Part shown: piece by piece, positions 44,613 to 53,326 of the stretch
Layout: each line of letters opens with the position of its first letter
How positions within the stretch are numbered: position 1 is the stretch's first letter
DNA from: Candidatus Kapaibacterium sp.
Lineage (GTDB): Bacteria; Bacteroidota; Ignavibacteria; Kapaibacteriales; WFXC01
Length of the DNA stretch: 64,000 bases
Reading direction: 5' to 3'
Assembly (NCBI GenBank): GCA_015490805.1
Contig: WFXC01000016.1
Location: 59,445-123,444, forward strand
Notes under the pieces: generated by a model
Database searches by the model: none
The model's input: the letters and a program-made list of their open reading frames with translations, nothing else
What the model was told of the DNA's origin: nothing
Position numbers and translations under genes: made by a program

Positions 44613-45500
44613 ATGAGACGGCACAGTCGATTTCTGTTCGGGCTTGTTGGGTTGGTAGCTTTCCTTGTATGGGGTGGTATTACTGGATGCGATCGCTTAC
44701 CGACGCAACCGCAGGAAGTAGGTGTTGCAGATGAGGAAGTTGCGAATGTTGTGGTGGAGGATTTAGAAGTTCCAGATCCTGAGGTCAAAGTCGACCTTTC
44801 CAAGGGCGATGTTTCCATTCAGCACCGGACACGATTTTATGGCTTCCGTTTGGGGTGCATACTTCGGGAGTTACAGTTGTCTCGGGAACAATGGGATTCC
44901 GTTAAGACCTATTTGCAGGAATACCGCTTGTGCACTCGGGAAGTACGCGATTCAGTACGACGGGCAGCGCGTCCGATCTTAGCTGAGTATCGACAGCGAT
45001 TTCTGGACATTATCCAGCAATACCGGAATGGTGAAATTGATCGAGATTCTTTGTTCGTATTGCTTCGGGAGCTACGGCAATCCCTTGTAGAGGCATTTGC
45101 TGATCTGCGACAGTGGGCGCGTGAGCAAATGGAAAGTTGCCGGACTGAGCTGTTTGATGGAATCCGATCCATACTTACTGACGAACAACGGGTGATTTGG
45201 GACGAATGGGTTGAAAATGGTGGGAATTGCGGCGATCGCTGGCGGCGGTGGCGACGAGATCGCGATGGTGACCACGGTCGATGGGATCGTGATGGTGACC
45301 ATGGTCGGCGAGATCGCGATGGTGACCACGGTCGATGGGACCGCGATGATGACCATGGTCGGCGAGATCGCGATGGTGACCACGGTCGGTGGGATCGCGA
45401 TGATGACCATGGTCGGCGAGATCGTGATGGCGACCATGGTCGGCGAGATCGCGATGGCGACCACGATGGTGATGGTGGACACGGACGTCGGGGAGGATAA
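44613..45500 (+). CDS. Spy/CpxP-like lipoprotein with Asp/His repeat tail
   Basis: A 295-residue predicted lipoprotein; signal peptide with lipobox ITGC (Cys26). The middle (about 75-205) is helical and charged and bears two LTxxQ-like motifs (LQLSREQ and LTDEQR) typical of Spy/CpxP/metal-sensor proteins. The tail from about residue 216 consists of 9-residue repeats DRDGDHGR(W/R), seven complete plus a degenerate end, giving alternating Asp and His that could bind divalent metal. A frame extension upstream to 44547 lacks support. A strong bidirectional terminator follows. Function as periplasmic metal buffer or chaperone is inference. Confidence 0.75.
   Translation: MRRHSRFLFGLVGLVAFLVWGGITGCDRLPTQPQEVGVADEEVANVVVEDLEVPDPEVKVDLSKGDVSIQHRTRFYGFRLGCILRELQLSREQWDSVKTYLQEYRLCTREVRDSVRRAARPILAEYRQRFLDIIQQYRNGEIDRDSLFVLLRELRQSLVEAFADLRQWAREQMESCRTELFDGIRSILTDEQRVIWDEWVENGGNCGDRWRRWRRDRDGDHGRWDRDGDHGRRDRDGDHGRWDRDDDHGRRDRDGDHGRWDRDDDHGRRDRDGDHGRRDRDGDHDGDGGHGRRGG
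45258..45494 (+). repeat. 27-base tandem repeat in coding sequence
   Basis: Units of 27 bases based on GATCGCGATGGTGACCACGG encode DRDGDHGR(W/R). Seven full copies and a degenerate eighth lie in frame at the 3' end of the Spy-like lipoprotein gene. Variation is mostly synonymous or Gly/Asp and Trp/Arg, and Trp and Arg copies alternate at first. The repeat can expand or contract without frameshift. Confidence 0.93.
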
Positions 45501-45536
45501 TAGTCAAAAGGTTGCTGTAAAAAAGGAGCTATGTGG

Positions 45537-45571
45537 AAAAGCCTCGAGAAAGGGTTTTCTCGGGGCTTTTT
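45537..45571. terminator. Bidirectional terminator between lipoprotein and cdsA
   Basis: The stem AGCCTCGAGAAA/TTTCTCGGGGCT (45540-45551 and 45556-45567) is flanked by A and T tracts on both sides and lies between two convergent genes, so it can end transcription on both strands. Confidence 0.92.
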
Positions 45572-45579
45572 CGTTTCCA

Positions 45580-46443
45580 CTATCGAAGAAAGAACCATAC
45601 GTAACCAAACGTTGTGGGGGCGCAGAACAACGCACTGTCAAAGCGGTCCAGAAATCCTCCGTGTCCCGGAAAGAACTGGGAACTATCTTTGACCCCTGCT
45701 TTGCGCTTGAGGAGGGATTCCGTAAGATCACCGATCGGACCGATAACGCCAACCATTGCCCCTAAAACAAACCAGTGATACCGCGGTAGTGCAGGGAGGA
45801 GAAGGGAACCAGCGATCCCGAAAGCGAGGATGGCGCCGATGAAACCGGCGATTGCGCCTTCCCACGTTTTTTTCGGACTCACCGCAGGTGCTAATTTCCG
45901 CTTCCCCCATTGCCGACCGGCGAAATACGCAGCGGAGTCACTGATCCAGATAGTGGCAAACAGTGCGATGATCAGCTTTGCTCCTGCGCGGTCAGGGGAG
46001 CCAACCATTGCAAGTATTGCTGCATCGGAAAGCTCGAAAACAAAGCGGAGCGCCAGAAGAAGGGAAAGCGAAAGACCCACATAAAGAACGCTGAATGCAG
46101 AGCCAGCGACAGCAAGAGCAGCATTGCGGTGGGACCTGTATAGCACAAACGTAGCAGAGAGGATTACACTTCCGGAGAGGAGGATAGCCAGCAGTACAAG
46201 AGAGTGATCTGTGATCGGCAGTTCGGGAAAGAACAAGAGCGGCAGGAAGAGATTCCAGGCAAGAACCGGAAAGGAAGCGATGCGAATATCCATTTTGCGG
46301 AACAGTGCTATCAACTCCAGAGAGCTTCCCAGAATCAGCAGTTCTACAGCGACAAACCAGAGCCACCCTCCGGTCCAGACGATCCAGACAAAGATCGGGA
46401 TTCCAACAACAGCGGTCAGAATTCGTATCCATAGTTCCCGCAT
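45580..46443 (-). CDS. cdsA: Phosphatidate cytidylyltransferase
   Basis: A 287-residue integral membrane enzyme: phosphatidate + CTP to CDP-diacylglycerol, the branch point of phospholipid synthesis. About seven hydrophobic helices and the C-terminal CDS signature SPKKTWEGAIAGFIG plus GDLTESLLKRKAGVKDSSQFFPGHGG..DRFDS are clear. The frame runs 71 residues upstream without homology; the ATG at 46443 gives the standard MRELWIRILTAVVGIP start. It is divergent from the 3HCDH-like gene and converges on the lipoprotein gene. Confidence 0.94.
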   Translation of the reverse strand: MRELWIRILTAVVGIPIFVWIVWTGGWLWFVAVELLILGSSLELIALFRKMDIRIASFPVLAWNLFLPLLFFPELPITDHSLVLLAILLSGSVILSATFVLYRSHRNAALAVAGSAFSVLYVGLSLSLLLALRFVFELSDAAILAMVGSPDRAGAKLIIALFATIWISDSAAYFAGRQWGKRKLAPAVSPKKTWEGAIAGFIGAILAFGIAGSLLLPALPRYHWFVLGAMVGVIGPIGDLTESLLKRKAGVKDSSQFFPGHGGFLDRFDSALFCAPTTFGYVWFFLR

Positions 46444-46529
46444 TGGTACTGCTGGATTGTTGAACAAGTGAAGCACAAAAGTACAGATTTCCGGGCAACA
46501 GAGCGCAATGAACAAGGGAAAGGAAGAGG

Positions 46530-47273
46530 ATGATGGTTTCAACGCTCCTGGTTTTTGAAGGAACAGAGCCGCATCGGGCATCAATCGAGGAATGGTTTCA
46601 TAAGCAGCAGGTGCCTTTTCTGAGCGTGAACGCTCAAGAATTTGGGAAGCGGGCACAGGAGATTGATCAATGGCGCCGCGCGGCCGAGCAACCAGTTGTT
46701 CTCGACTTTCGATGGAACCTTGCCTTAAAAGGTGGTGCTTTGTCTGATCCTGTGCTGAATCGGTTCGCTGCTTCTCCAGAACCGGTGTGGATTCTTTCCA
46801 GTTCCCCGTTGCTCCTTACAGCAGAGCTGGCAGCCGCCCTACGGTCTCCGTTTGTTGCCCGATTCAACGGGCTACCAACTTTTTTCCCGGACGCCGCCGT
46901 GGTCGAAGTGATGCTCCCCGATGCCGATGCAGCAAAGGCTCGGTTTCTGGAAGAATACTTTAGGCTGCTGGGAAAGGAGGTCGAAGTCGTGGGTGATACG
47001 GTTTGTTTTACCGGTCCTCGAGTGCTGGCGATGATTATCAACGAAGCTTACTTTTGTTTGCAGGAGCGCGTCGCATCGGCAGCGGATATTGACACGGCGA
47101 TGAAGCTGGGAACGAACTATCCCCGGGGACCGGTGGAATGGGGAGAGCGAATAGGGCTGGATTGTGTCTGTGCTATGCTGGACGCGCTGTATGCTTACTA
47201 CCATCAGGAGCGATACCGTTGTGCGATCCTACTGCGGCGTCAGGCGGTGCAAAAGAATGGACGGATGTCGTGA
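46530..47273 (+). CDS. 3-hydroxyacyl-CoA dehydrogenase C-terminal-domain protein
   Basis: A 247-residue protein. The last third matches the 3HCDH C-terminal helical domain: VLAMIINEAYFCLQERVASAADIDTAMKLGTNYPRGPVEWGERIGLD. The N-terminal part (about 1-130) has no GxGxxG and is not a normal NAD-binding fold, although strands such as WILSSSPLLLTAEL resemble its middle. It may be a non-catalytic or reshaped relative. AGGAAGAGG lies directly before two consecutive ATG codons; either may be used. It is transcribed between divergent cdsA and the convergent ABC permease. Confidence 0.78.
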   Translation: MMVSTLLVFEGTEPHRASIEEWFHKQQVPFLSVNAQEFGKRAQEIDQWRRAAEQPVVLDFRWNLALKGGALSDPVLNRFAASPEPVWILSSSPLLLTAELAAALRSPFVARFNGLPTFFPDAAVVEVMLPDADAAKARFLEEYFRLLGKEVEVVGDTVCFTGPRVLAMIINEAYFCLQERVASAADIDTAMKLGTNYPRGPVEWGERIGLDCVCAMLDALYAYYHQERYRCAILLRRQAVQKNGRMS

Positions 47274-47287
47274 ACCGCTTTTGCAGC

Positions 47288-48532
47288 TTATTCGTATCGA
47301 AGAGCTTCCACCGGATCGAGTCGAGCTGCTTTCCACGCCGGATAGGATCCAAAGATCATACCTAACAGCGTACAGATGAGCACGCTACCAATGATCCAGT
47401 CCAGTGGCAGTACCAGTTGGAATCCTAAGGAAGAGCCCACAAGGGCAGCGGCAATGCCGCCCAGCACAATGCCGGCAATGCCACCCAGTTGAGAGAGAGT
47501 TAATGCCTCCAGCACGAATTGGGTCAGAATATGACGAACCTTTGCCCCCACGGCTTTACGGAGCCCAATTTCCCGCGTCCGTTCCTGCACGGCTACTAGC
47601 ATAATGTTCATAATCCCAATGCCGGCTGCCAGCAGGGCAATGATTCCCGTTCCAAGTCCGAAAATCTGGAGGTATTGCATAAAGCTGTCAAACTGCGAGC
47701 CGATCGCTTCATTCGTTTGCACTTCAAAGTTATTCTCTTCCCACGGTTTCAAATTTCGCAAGCCGCGCAAGATTGCAATTGCCTGGTCGATCGTTTCCTG
47801 TATGCTCTCAGCCGAGGGGGATTCCACGTAGAGAGCAAACGAACGCCATCGTGCCGGAACATTCTGGCTAAAGTAGCGGAGAAAAATGGTTGCAGGGACA
47901 AAGACAACTTTATCGAGACTTTGTCCCATCACATTCCCGCGCGCTTTCAGGACGCCGACCACTTGCAGCCGTCTTCCCCGGATGAAAATGTGCTGTCCCA
48001 GCGGGGAAGAAGCGGGGAAGAGCGATCGGACTACATCGGCACCGACCACGGCAACCGGGCGATTCAGCAGCAGGTCTTCGTCCGTTATGGGACGTCCTTC
48101 TTCAATATCCAGCCGGTTTGCAAAGAAAAAGCCGCCGTCCACGCCATAAAGAGTAAAGTCATTGTTCGTGGTCTGTTCTTCATACTTGATCCGAACCCCA
48201 GAAATATCAGCAGCAAAGCCAACAGCGCGGGCATACGGCTGCATTCGTTCTTTGAATTTCATCGCTTCTTGAAGCGTGATAGGTGGGCGATTTCGATATC
48301 GGCGCCACGCTCGATGACCGACGAGAAAGGAAGGACGGCGGTCGATCCGAAAAGTGTTTTGTCCAAGTTCCAGGATCTGGGATGATACCGTGTGCTCCAG
48401 GGAAGTCACTAAGGTTCCTGATCCCATCAGGGCGAAAATACCGATGGCAATGCTGAGGAGCGTTAGAAACGCTCGCAATTTGTTCGAGCGGATGGAAAAA
48501 AGCGCTTGCGAAATGCTTTCTCGTAAGACCAT
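47288..48532 (-). CDS. MacB/FtsX-type ABC permease, copy 1
   Basis: A 414-residue permease with a transmembrane helix at about 20-45, a large periplasmic MacB_PCD domain (about 45-265) and three C-terminal helices of the FtsX domain (about 285-405), including [26 protein letters not shown]. It transmits ATPase energy to a periplasmic partner rather than moving substrate through the membrane. The ATG at 48532 gives the family start; the frame before it overlaps the neighbouring gene. It is the last gene of the five-gene exporter operon, 31 bases after permease copy 2. Confidence 0.92.
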   Translation of the reverse strand: MVLRESISQALFSIRSNKLRAFLTLLSIAIGIFALMGSGTLVTSLEHTVSSQILELGQNTFRIDRRPSFLVGHRAWRRYRNRPPITLQEAMKFKERMQPYARAVGFAADISGVRIKYEEQTTNNDFTLYGVDGGFFFANRLDIEEGRPITDEDLLLNRPVAVVGADVVRSLFPASSPLGQHIFIRGRRLQVVGVLKARGNVMGQSLDKVVFVPATIFLRYFSQNVPARWRSFALYVESPSAESIQETIDQAIAILRGLRNLKPWEENNFEVQTNEAIGSQFDSFMQYLQIFGLGTGIIALLAAGIGIMNIMLVAVQERTREIGLRKAVGAKVRHILTQFVLEALTLSQLGGIAGIVLGGIAAALVGSSLGFQLVLPLDWIIGSVLICTLLGMIFGSYPAWKAARLDPVEALRYE

Positions 48533-48563
48533 CGATAATGTTTCCTGTGACTTTCCAGACCGG

Positions 48564-49829
48564 TTATTCGTACCGTAGTGCTTCCACTGGATCGAGCCGG
48601 GCAGCGCGAAGTGCCGGGGCAAAGCCTGCCAGAATGCCAACCAGCACCGCTACCAGGAGCGCAATCCCCATCAGATGGGGCGGAATGATGGAAGCCGTAA
48701 AGTCCAGATCGCCGGGGAAAAGGAGAAATTTTGCTCCGGCGATCGCACCCTGGGACAAAAGCAAAGCAATGACAGCACCGGCAGTACTCAGCAGTGCTGC
48801 TTCGATCAGAAATTGGAGTAAAATTGCCCGCCGCTTTGCCCCTACGGCTTTGCGCAGCCCAATTTCTCGCGTCCGTTCCACCACCGAAACGAACATAATG
48901 TTCATAATGCCGATGATGCCTACCAGAAAAGACAGTCCGGTCATTCCAATCCCGATGCCCCAGATAGCAATGCGGATAGTTCGCACCTGTTGTTCAAAAG
49001 CATCAATGGAGTTGATCGAGAAATTGTCCGGTTCCCAGGGAGCCAGATTGCGAACTTTGCGCATAACCATTCGCGCTTCTTCCGTAACCTCTGGCAGCAA
49101 CGCTTGCGACGGGGCTTTTACCACCAGCGTGTAGTTAGAGAAGTTGGTACTGTGCAACAGTTGGAACACTCGAAAGGGGATATAGACCGAATTGTCCCCC
49201 CAGTCGCTAATCAGCGTTCCCCGCTTTTTGAGAATTCCGATGACCCGGAATTTTTTGCCTCTGTAGAAAATCGTTTGTCCTAGAGGATTCTGGTTCGGAA
49301 AGAGCTCTTGCCACACGTTGTATCCCAGAACGGCTACGTAACTGGCGGTCAGGTCCTCGATGGGGGCGAGAAACCGTCCTGCTTCGATACTGTTTGCCAC
49401 TTCCCAGTCGTTGTCACTGGTAGTGCCGATAACTGCAATGCCACCGATAGAGTTGTCTGCTGATCGGACTGTCTGTCCCCAGGCGTTGCCCCGCGGATAA
49501 GCTCGTTCTGCTAAGGTCAACTGTGTCATCGCGGTCCGAATCTGTCGAATGGTGATTGGTGGACGTTTGCGCGCTTCCCGCCACGGTGTACGACCTGTCC
49601 AATCAAATTTGTGGATGTAAATGGCTTCGTAACCAAGATTGCTAATCGTATGTTCCCAAGCAGAATCCAGTCCATCCAGAAACCAGCCCATTAGGACGAC
49701 AAAAGTGACGCCGATAACGACGCCCAGCGTGGTGAGCAGGGAGCGAACTCGATTGGCAGCAATGGCGGCGGTAGCAATACGGATGCTTTCGCCAAATTCT
49801 GCCAAAATGTTCAACGTGCGTTGCATCAT
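48564..49829 (-). CDS. MacB/FtsX-type ABC permease, copy 2
   Basis: A 421-residue permease of the same build as the following one: an N-terminal helix, a MacB_PCD domain (about 55-280) and the FtsX helices with [26 protein letters not shown]. The periplasmic domains of the two permeases differ clearly, so the complex may be a heterodimer, or each may serve with the single ATPase. The ATG overlaps the stop of the ATPase gene by four bases. Both permeases end in the same [12 protein letters not shown], which marks a shared ancestor. Confidence 0.92.
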   Translation of the reverse strand: MMQRTLNILAEFGESIRIATAAIAANRVRSLLTTLGVVIGVTFVVLMGWFLDGLDSAWEHTISNLGYEAIYIHKFDWTGRTPWREARKRPPITIRQIRTAMTQLTLAERAYPRGNAWGQTVRSADNSIGGIAVIGTTSDNDWEVANSIEAGRFLAPIEDLTASYVAVLGYNVWQELFPNQNPLGQTIFYRGKKFRVIGILKKRGTLISDWGDNSVYIPFRVFQLLHSTNFSNYTLVVKAPSQALLPEVTEEARMVMRKVRNLAPWEPDNFSINSIDAFEQQVRTIRIAIWGIGIGMTGLSFLVGIIGIMNIMFVSVVERTREIGLRKAVGAKRRAILLQFLIEAALLSTAGAVIALLLSQGAIAGAKFLLFPGDLDFTASIIPPHLMGIALLVAVLVGILAGFAPALRAARLDPVEALRYE

Positions 49830-50527
49830 ACCGGTATGCTGCTGGTTTTGCTTTCTTCTTTCTGAATTTGACCATCCAGAATGTGGATAATGCGGTTAGC
49901 GTGTTGGGCAACGTGTGGTTCGTGGGTGACGAGGATGATGGTATTTCCCTGACGCCACAGTTCATCGAACAGCGCTAAGATTTCAGTGCCTGTTCGACTA
50001 TCCAGGTTGCCGGTAGGTTCGTCGGCTAACAGCAGCGATGGATTGTTGATTAGCGCGCGGGCGATGGCAACGCGTTGCCGTTGTCCCCCCGATAGTTCGT
50101 TGGGTTTGTGAAAGAGCCGATCTCCTAACCCTACTTTTGCCAGCATAGCCACGGCACGTTCATAGCGTTCGTCGGCTGGAACTCCTGCATAGATAAGGGG
50201 AAGTTCGACATTGCGCACCGCCGTATAGCGCGGTAGCAGGTGGAAGGTCTGGAAGACAAAGCCGATTTTTTTATTCCGGATTTCCGCTAGTTCATTGTCA
50301 TCCAGATCGCTGACATCCTCACCTTCCAGAAAGTATTGTCCCGATGTAGGGGTATCCAGACAGCCGATGATATTCATCAGGGTGGATTTACCGGAGCCTG
50401 ATGGACCCATAATCGCGACGTATTCGTTGGGTTCGATTGAAAGTGTAACACCACGTAGCGCCCGGACCACCTCTTCGCCCATCTGGTATTCTCGGACGAT
50501 ATTTTCCAGGTGAATGAGCGTGTTCAT
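49826..50527 (-). CDS. ABC transporter ATP-binding protein (MacB/LolD type)
   Basis: A 233-residue ATPase. Walker [10 protein letters not shown] is at 41-49, the Q-loop lies in [10 protein letters not shown], the signature [17 protein letters not shown] near 142-158, and Walker [13 protein letters not shown] near 165. It powers the two FtsX-type permeases on the inner face of the membrane. Four-base overlaps at both ends (with the adaptor and with permease copy 2) show translational coupling. The substrate (drug, lipid or protein) cannot be predicted. Confidence 0.95.
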   Translation of the reverse strand: MNTLIHLENIVREYQMGEEVVRALRGVTLSIEPNEYVAIMGPSGSGKSTLMNIIGCLDTPTSGQYFLEGEDVSDLDDNELAEIRNKKIGFVFQTFHLLPRYTAVRNVELPLIYAGVPADERYERAVAMLAKVGLGDRLFHKPNELSGGQRQRVAIARALINNPSLLLADEPTGNLDSRTGTEILALFDELWRQGNTIILVTHEPHVAQHANRIIHILDGQIQKEESKTSSIPV

Positions 50528-51855
50528 TGTTCACTCTTTCGTTCGTTCCGCTTTGCTTGTTGCCATTGCTTTCTGGACTTGCTTCCGGATTTGTTCTGAA
50601 TGATCAATTTGCTCCCGTCTTTGAGTCGACGGGCAATGGCAGTGAAACTGCCCGTTACCACTTCGGTTCCTTCCTCCAGCCCTTCTACGATTTCAATGTA
50701 GTTCCCGTCGCTGATCCCAGTAACTACCCGAACCATTTTTGCATAACCGTTGTCATTAACAAAGACGACCGTAGGTGGATGCTGCTGTTGCGGTTTTTTG
50801 TTCCCCGAAGAACCTTTTTTCCTGTTCCACATCGATCGTTGGGACCGGCGCACCGTAACTGCCTGCAGTGGCACTGCCAGCACGTTTTCTTTCTTTTCTG
50901 TTTGAATTTCCGCCGTGCAGGTCATACCGGGGCGCATCCGGGGATCGGTTTCCAGCAGACGAATTTCTACCTTAAACAGCACCAGATCTTCATTGCTTCC
51001 GCCGGGACCTTGCGGTATTGGAGCATTGCCAACGTGCAATACTACCCCACGGAACTGCTGGTTGGGCAATGCGTCCAGTTCCACAAAGGCGGTATCGCCT
51101 GGCTCAATGAGCACAACATCATTTTCATCAACTTCCACTTCAGCATTGATCGTATGGAGATCTGCGATCCGCATAATTTCTGTTCCCTGCATTTGAGCGG
51201 TTCCTACCACTTTTTCTCCTTTTTCAACAAGGAGCGCAATGACCACTCCATCAATAGGAGAGTAGATCTGGGTGCGCTGAAGACTTAACTCTGCTTGCTT
51301 AAGCGATGCACGGGCACGTTCATACTGTTTTAGACTGGCCTGATACCGGGCTTGCGCCTGCTGGAAACGTGCCTTTGCCTGATCCAGCTCTTCCTGCGAA
51401 GCAAATTCTTTTTTGTAAAGCTGGAGTGTTCGATCCAGCATTGCTTTGGCGTTTTCCAGCTCGGCTTTCGCAACTTCAATGTCCGATTTTGCTGCTTCTG
51501 CTGCTGCCCGAAGTTGTTCCACCTGGGTTTCCACAATGTCAGGTTTGATCCGAACTAACAGTTGCCCTTTGCGGACGGTGTCTCCCTCTTCGACCCCCAG
51601 AAAAATAATTTCGCCGCTGGTTTCCGAAGAAATTTTGACTTCCGTCTCCGGCTTAATGGTTCCAGTCACCGTCACCGTCTGGATGATGGTACGGCGCTGC
51701 ACCGGTTCCACGGTGACCGGGATTCCCTCTTCCCGGTGGGCGGAAACGTAGAAGATGAAGCTGAGAATGAGGAGTATGATAACACTGAGTCCAATCCAGA
51801 GCCGCCGCTTTTTCCGCCGTTTGCGTATGCGTTGATTTTCTGCTGTTGCCATCAT
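50524..51855 (-). CDS. MacA/RND-type periplasmic adaptor (HlyD family)
   Basis: A 443-residue membrane-fusion protein. A basic start is followed by one N-terminal anchor helix ([19 protein letters not shown]), a lipoyl-like barrel ([29 protein letters not shown]), a long coiled-coil hairpin (about 95-200, with [14 protein letters not shown]), and beta-barrel plus membrane-proximal domains. It links the MacB-type permease to the TolC-type channel. It follows the TolC-like gene by 32 bases and overlaps the ATPase gene by four. Confidence 0.93.
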   Translation of the reverse strand: MMATAENQRIRKRRKKRRLWIGLSVIILLILSFIFYVSAHREEGIPVTVEPVQRRTIIQTVTVTGTIKPETEVKISSETSGEIIFLGVEEGDTVRKGQLLVRIKPDIVETQVEQLRAAAEAAKSDIEVAKAELENAKAMLDRTLQLYKKEFASQEELDQAKARFQQAQARYQASLKQYERARASLKQAELSLQRTQIYSPIDGVVIALLVEKGEKVVGTAQMQGTEIMRIADLHTINAEVEVDENDVVLIEPGDTAFVELDALPNQQFRGVVLHVGNAPIPQGPGGSNEDLVLFKVEIRLLETDPRMRPGMTCTAEIQTEKKENVLAVPLQAVTVRRSQRSMWNRKKGSSGNKKPQQQHPPTVVFVNDNGYAKMVRVVTGISDGNYIEIVEGLEEGTEVVTGSFTAIARRLKDGSKLIIQNKSGSKSRKQWQQAKRNERKSEQ

Positions 51856-51887
51856 GCACTCGTTTTATTGGGACTTTCTCTGCGTTT

Positions 51888-53240
51888 TTACCGTTCACTT
51901 CCGATGAGCAGTTTCAGTTGGTATCGGGCTTTGAGATAGTTGAACAAAGCAGTTAGGTAGTTCACCTTTGCGGATATAAATTGCGAGTTTGCCTGTGCAT
52001 ATTCTGCTAAGGAAATTTTACCCACATCCAGCCGCTCCTGGGCACTGGCATAGTTCAGGCGGGCAGCATCTAAGGCAATGGTTGCTGCCCGGAGTTCTCG
52101 CTCGCCGGCATCCAGTTGCAAAAGTGCTTGTTCAATATCCGACGCAATTTGTTGCTCGATCTGTTGCAGTTCCAGTTCCCGCTGAACGCGTTGAACGTTC
52201 GCTGACTGAATTTGTTCATTGGTGCGGAAGTTGTCAAAGATCGGTACGCGTAAGGACAGCCCTACGAAGGTGCGCCCTAAGCGATCGAAGTCTCGAAGCT
52301 CGCTGTTTGCCCATGACCAAGAGAGCGAAGCGGAGAGGCTGGGGAAGTAACCACTGCGTGCTATTGTTAAGGAAGCGTTGGCGATCGCCAATTGCTTTTG
52401 AGCCGCAAGGTAGTCCGGACGACGGCTCAAGGCTTGTTGGTAAACCGTCTGGAAAGTTCCAATGCGCTGGCGAAAATCCTGCATCATCACTGCTGTCATA
52501 GTGTCCGGCAAGCCGGCAGATGAGAATTCCACTGATAAAGTGGGAGAAAGGCCGATGATACTGAGTAGCTTTGCTTTCGCAAGGGTAAGCTGGTTTCTGG
52601 CTTGAACAAGCGCTAATTGCTTCTGTGCTACCTGTGCCTGCTGCTGATACAACGCGGGTTTGGCAATGCGACCAGCTTCATATTGCGCTTCCAGTTTTCG
52701 GAGTTGCGTTTCCGCTGTTTCCAAGTCTGCTTTTCGGAGGTCAATGAGCCGGTAGGCTTTCTGAACCTCGAGAAACTGCTCGTAGACCTGCTGAAAAACG
52801 CGTCGGCGAGTGTCGGCTGCTTGTAACTCCGTTGCTTGCAGTTGGTGCTGTGCTTGTGCAAATTGAGCTTCGCGGGAAAAGCCATCAAAAACGGGAAGGG
52901 AAGCGCTAACATTGATTGAATAGGAGTTGGCAGGGGAGCGCGGGACTGGAATCAATTGTCCACCGATGTTTACGAATTGTTGCTGCTGCTGATCTAAGCG
53001 ACGAGAATACCCAGCGCTGAGGGAAAGCCCGGGCAGATACCGCCCGAAGGCAGCCGTGAGACGGGCACCAGCGCCCAGCAATTGGGCTTCAGCCCGCTGG
53101 ATTTCCAAATTGTTTTCTCGGGCTAATTGGAGACATTCCTGTAAGGTTAAAACTTTTGGACCTTTACCCTGGATCTGAGCGCCACTTCCGGTAACGCTCA
53201 GCATCATTCCTATGACAATCGCAATAATTCTGTGAATCAT
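51888..53240 (-). CDS. TolC-family outer-membrane efflux protein
   Basis: A 450-residue protein with a signal peptide (MIHRIIAIVIGMMLSVTGSGAQ) and two OEP repeats of alternating long helices and barrel strands (LTLQECLQLARENNLEIQRAEAQL; DYLAAQKQLAIANASLTIARSGYFPSLSAS). It forms the trimeric exit duct for the adaptor/ABC complex. It is the first gene of the exporter operon (TolC, adaptor, ATPase, two permeases). Divergent from the endonuclease gene; the starts are 86 bases apart, so both promoters lie in this interval. Confidence 0.94.
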   Translation of the reverse strand: MIHRIIAIVIGMMLSVTGSGAQIQGKGPKVLTLQECLQLARENNLEIQRAEAQLLGAGARLTAAFGRYLPGLSLSAGYSRRLDQQQQQFVNIGGQLIPVPRSPANSYSINVSASLPVFDGFSREAQFAQAQHQLQATELQAADTRRRVFQQVYEQFLEVQKAYRLIDLRKADLETAETQLRKLEAQYEAGRIAKPALYQQQAQVAQKQLALVQARNQLTLAKAKLLSIIGLSPTLSVEFSSAGLPDTMTAVMMQDFRQRIGTFQTVYQQALSRRPDYLAAQKQLAIANASLTIARSGYFPSLSASLSWSWANSELRDFDRLGRTFVGLSLRVPIFDNFRTNEQIQSANVQRVQRELELQQIEQQIASDIEQALLQLDAGERELRAATIALDAARLNYASAQERLDVGKISLAEYAQANSQFISAKVNYLTALFNYLKARYQLKLLIGSER

Positions 53241-53326
53241 CGTTTATGCCTTCATCGTCTTTGTTCTTTTTGGCGATGACTATAAACGTACCGTCGTGTG
53301 AATATGTTTCACTGGGATGGGAGCAG

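Noticed and set aside
45258..45494. Regularly spaced repeat that could suggest a CRISPR array
   Set aside because: There are no spacers; the units are contiguous, in frame and code for a nonapeptide. No cas gene is present.
44909..45598. Minus-strand frame of 229 codons rich in Arg-Ser-Pro across the tandem repeat
   Set aside because: It is the antisense shadow of the 27-base repeat, which stays open in several frames because of its length divisible by three.
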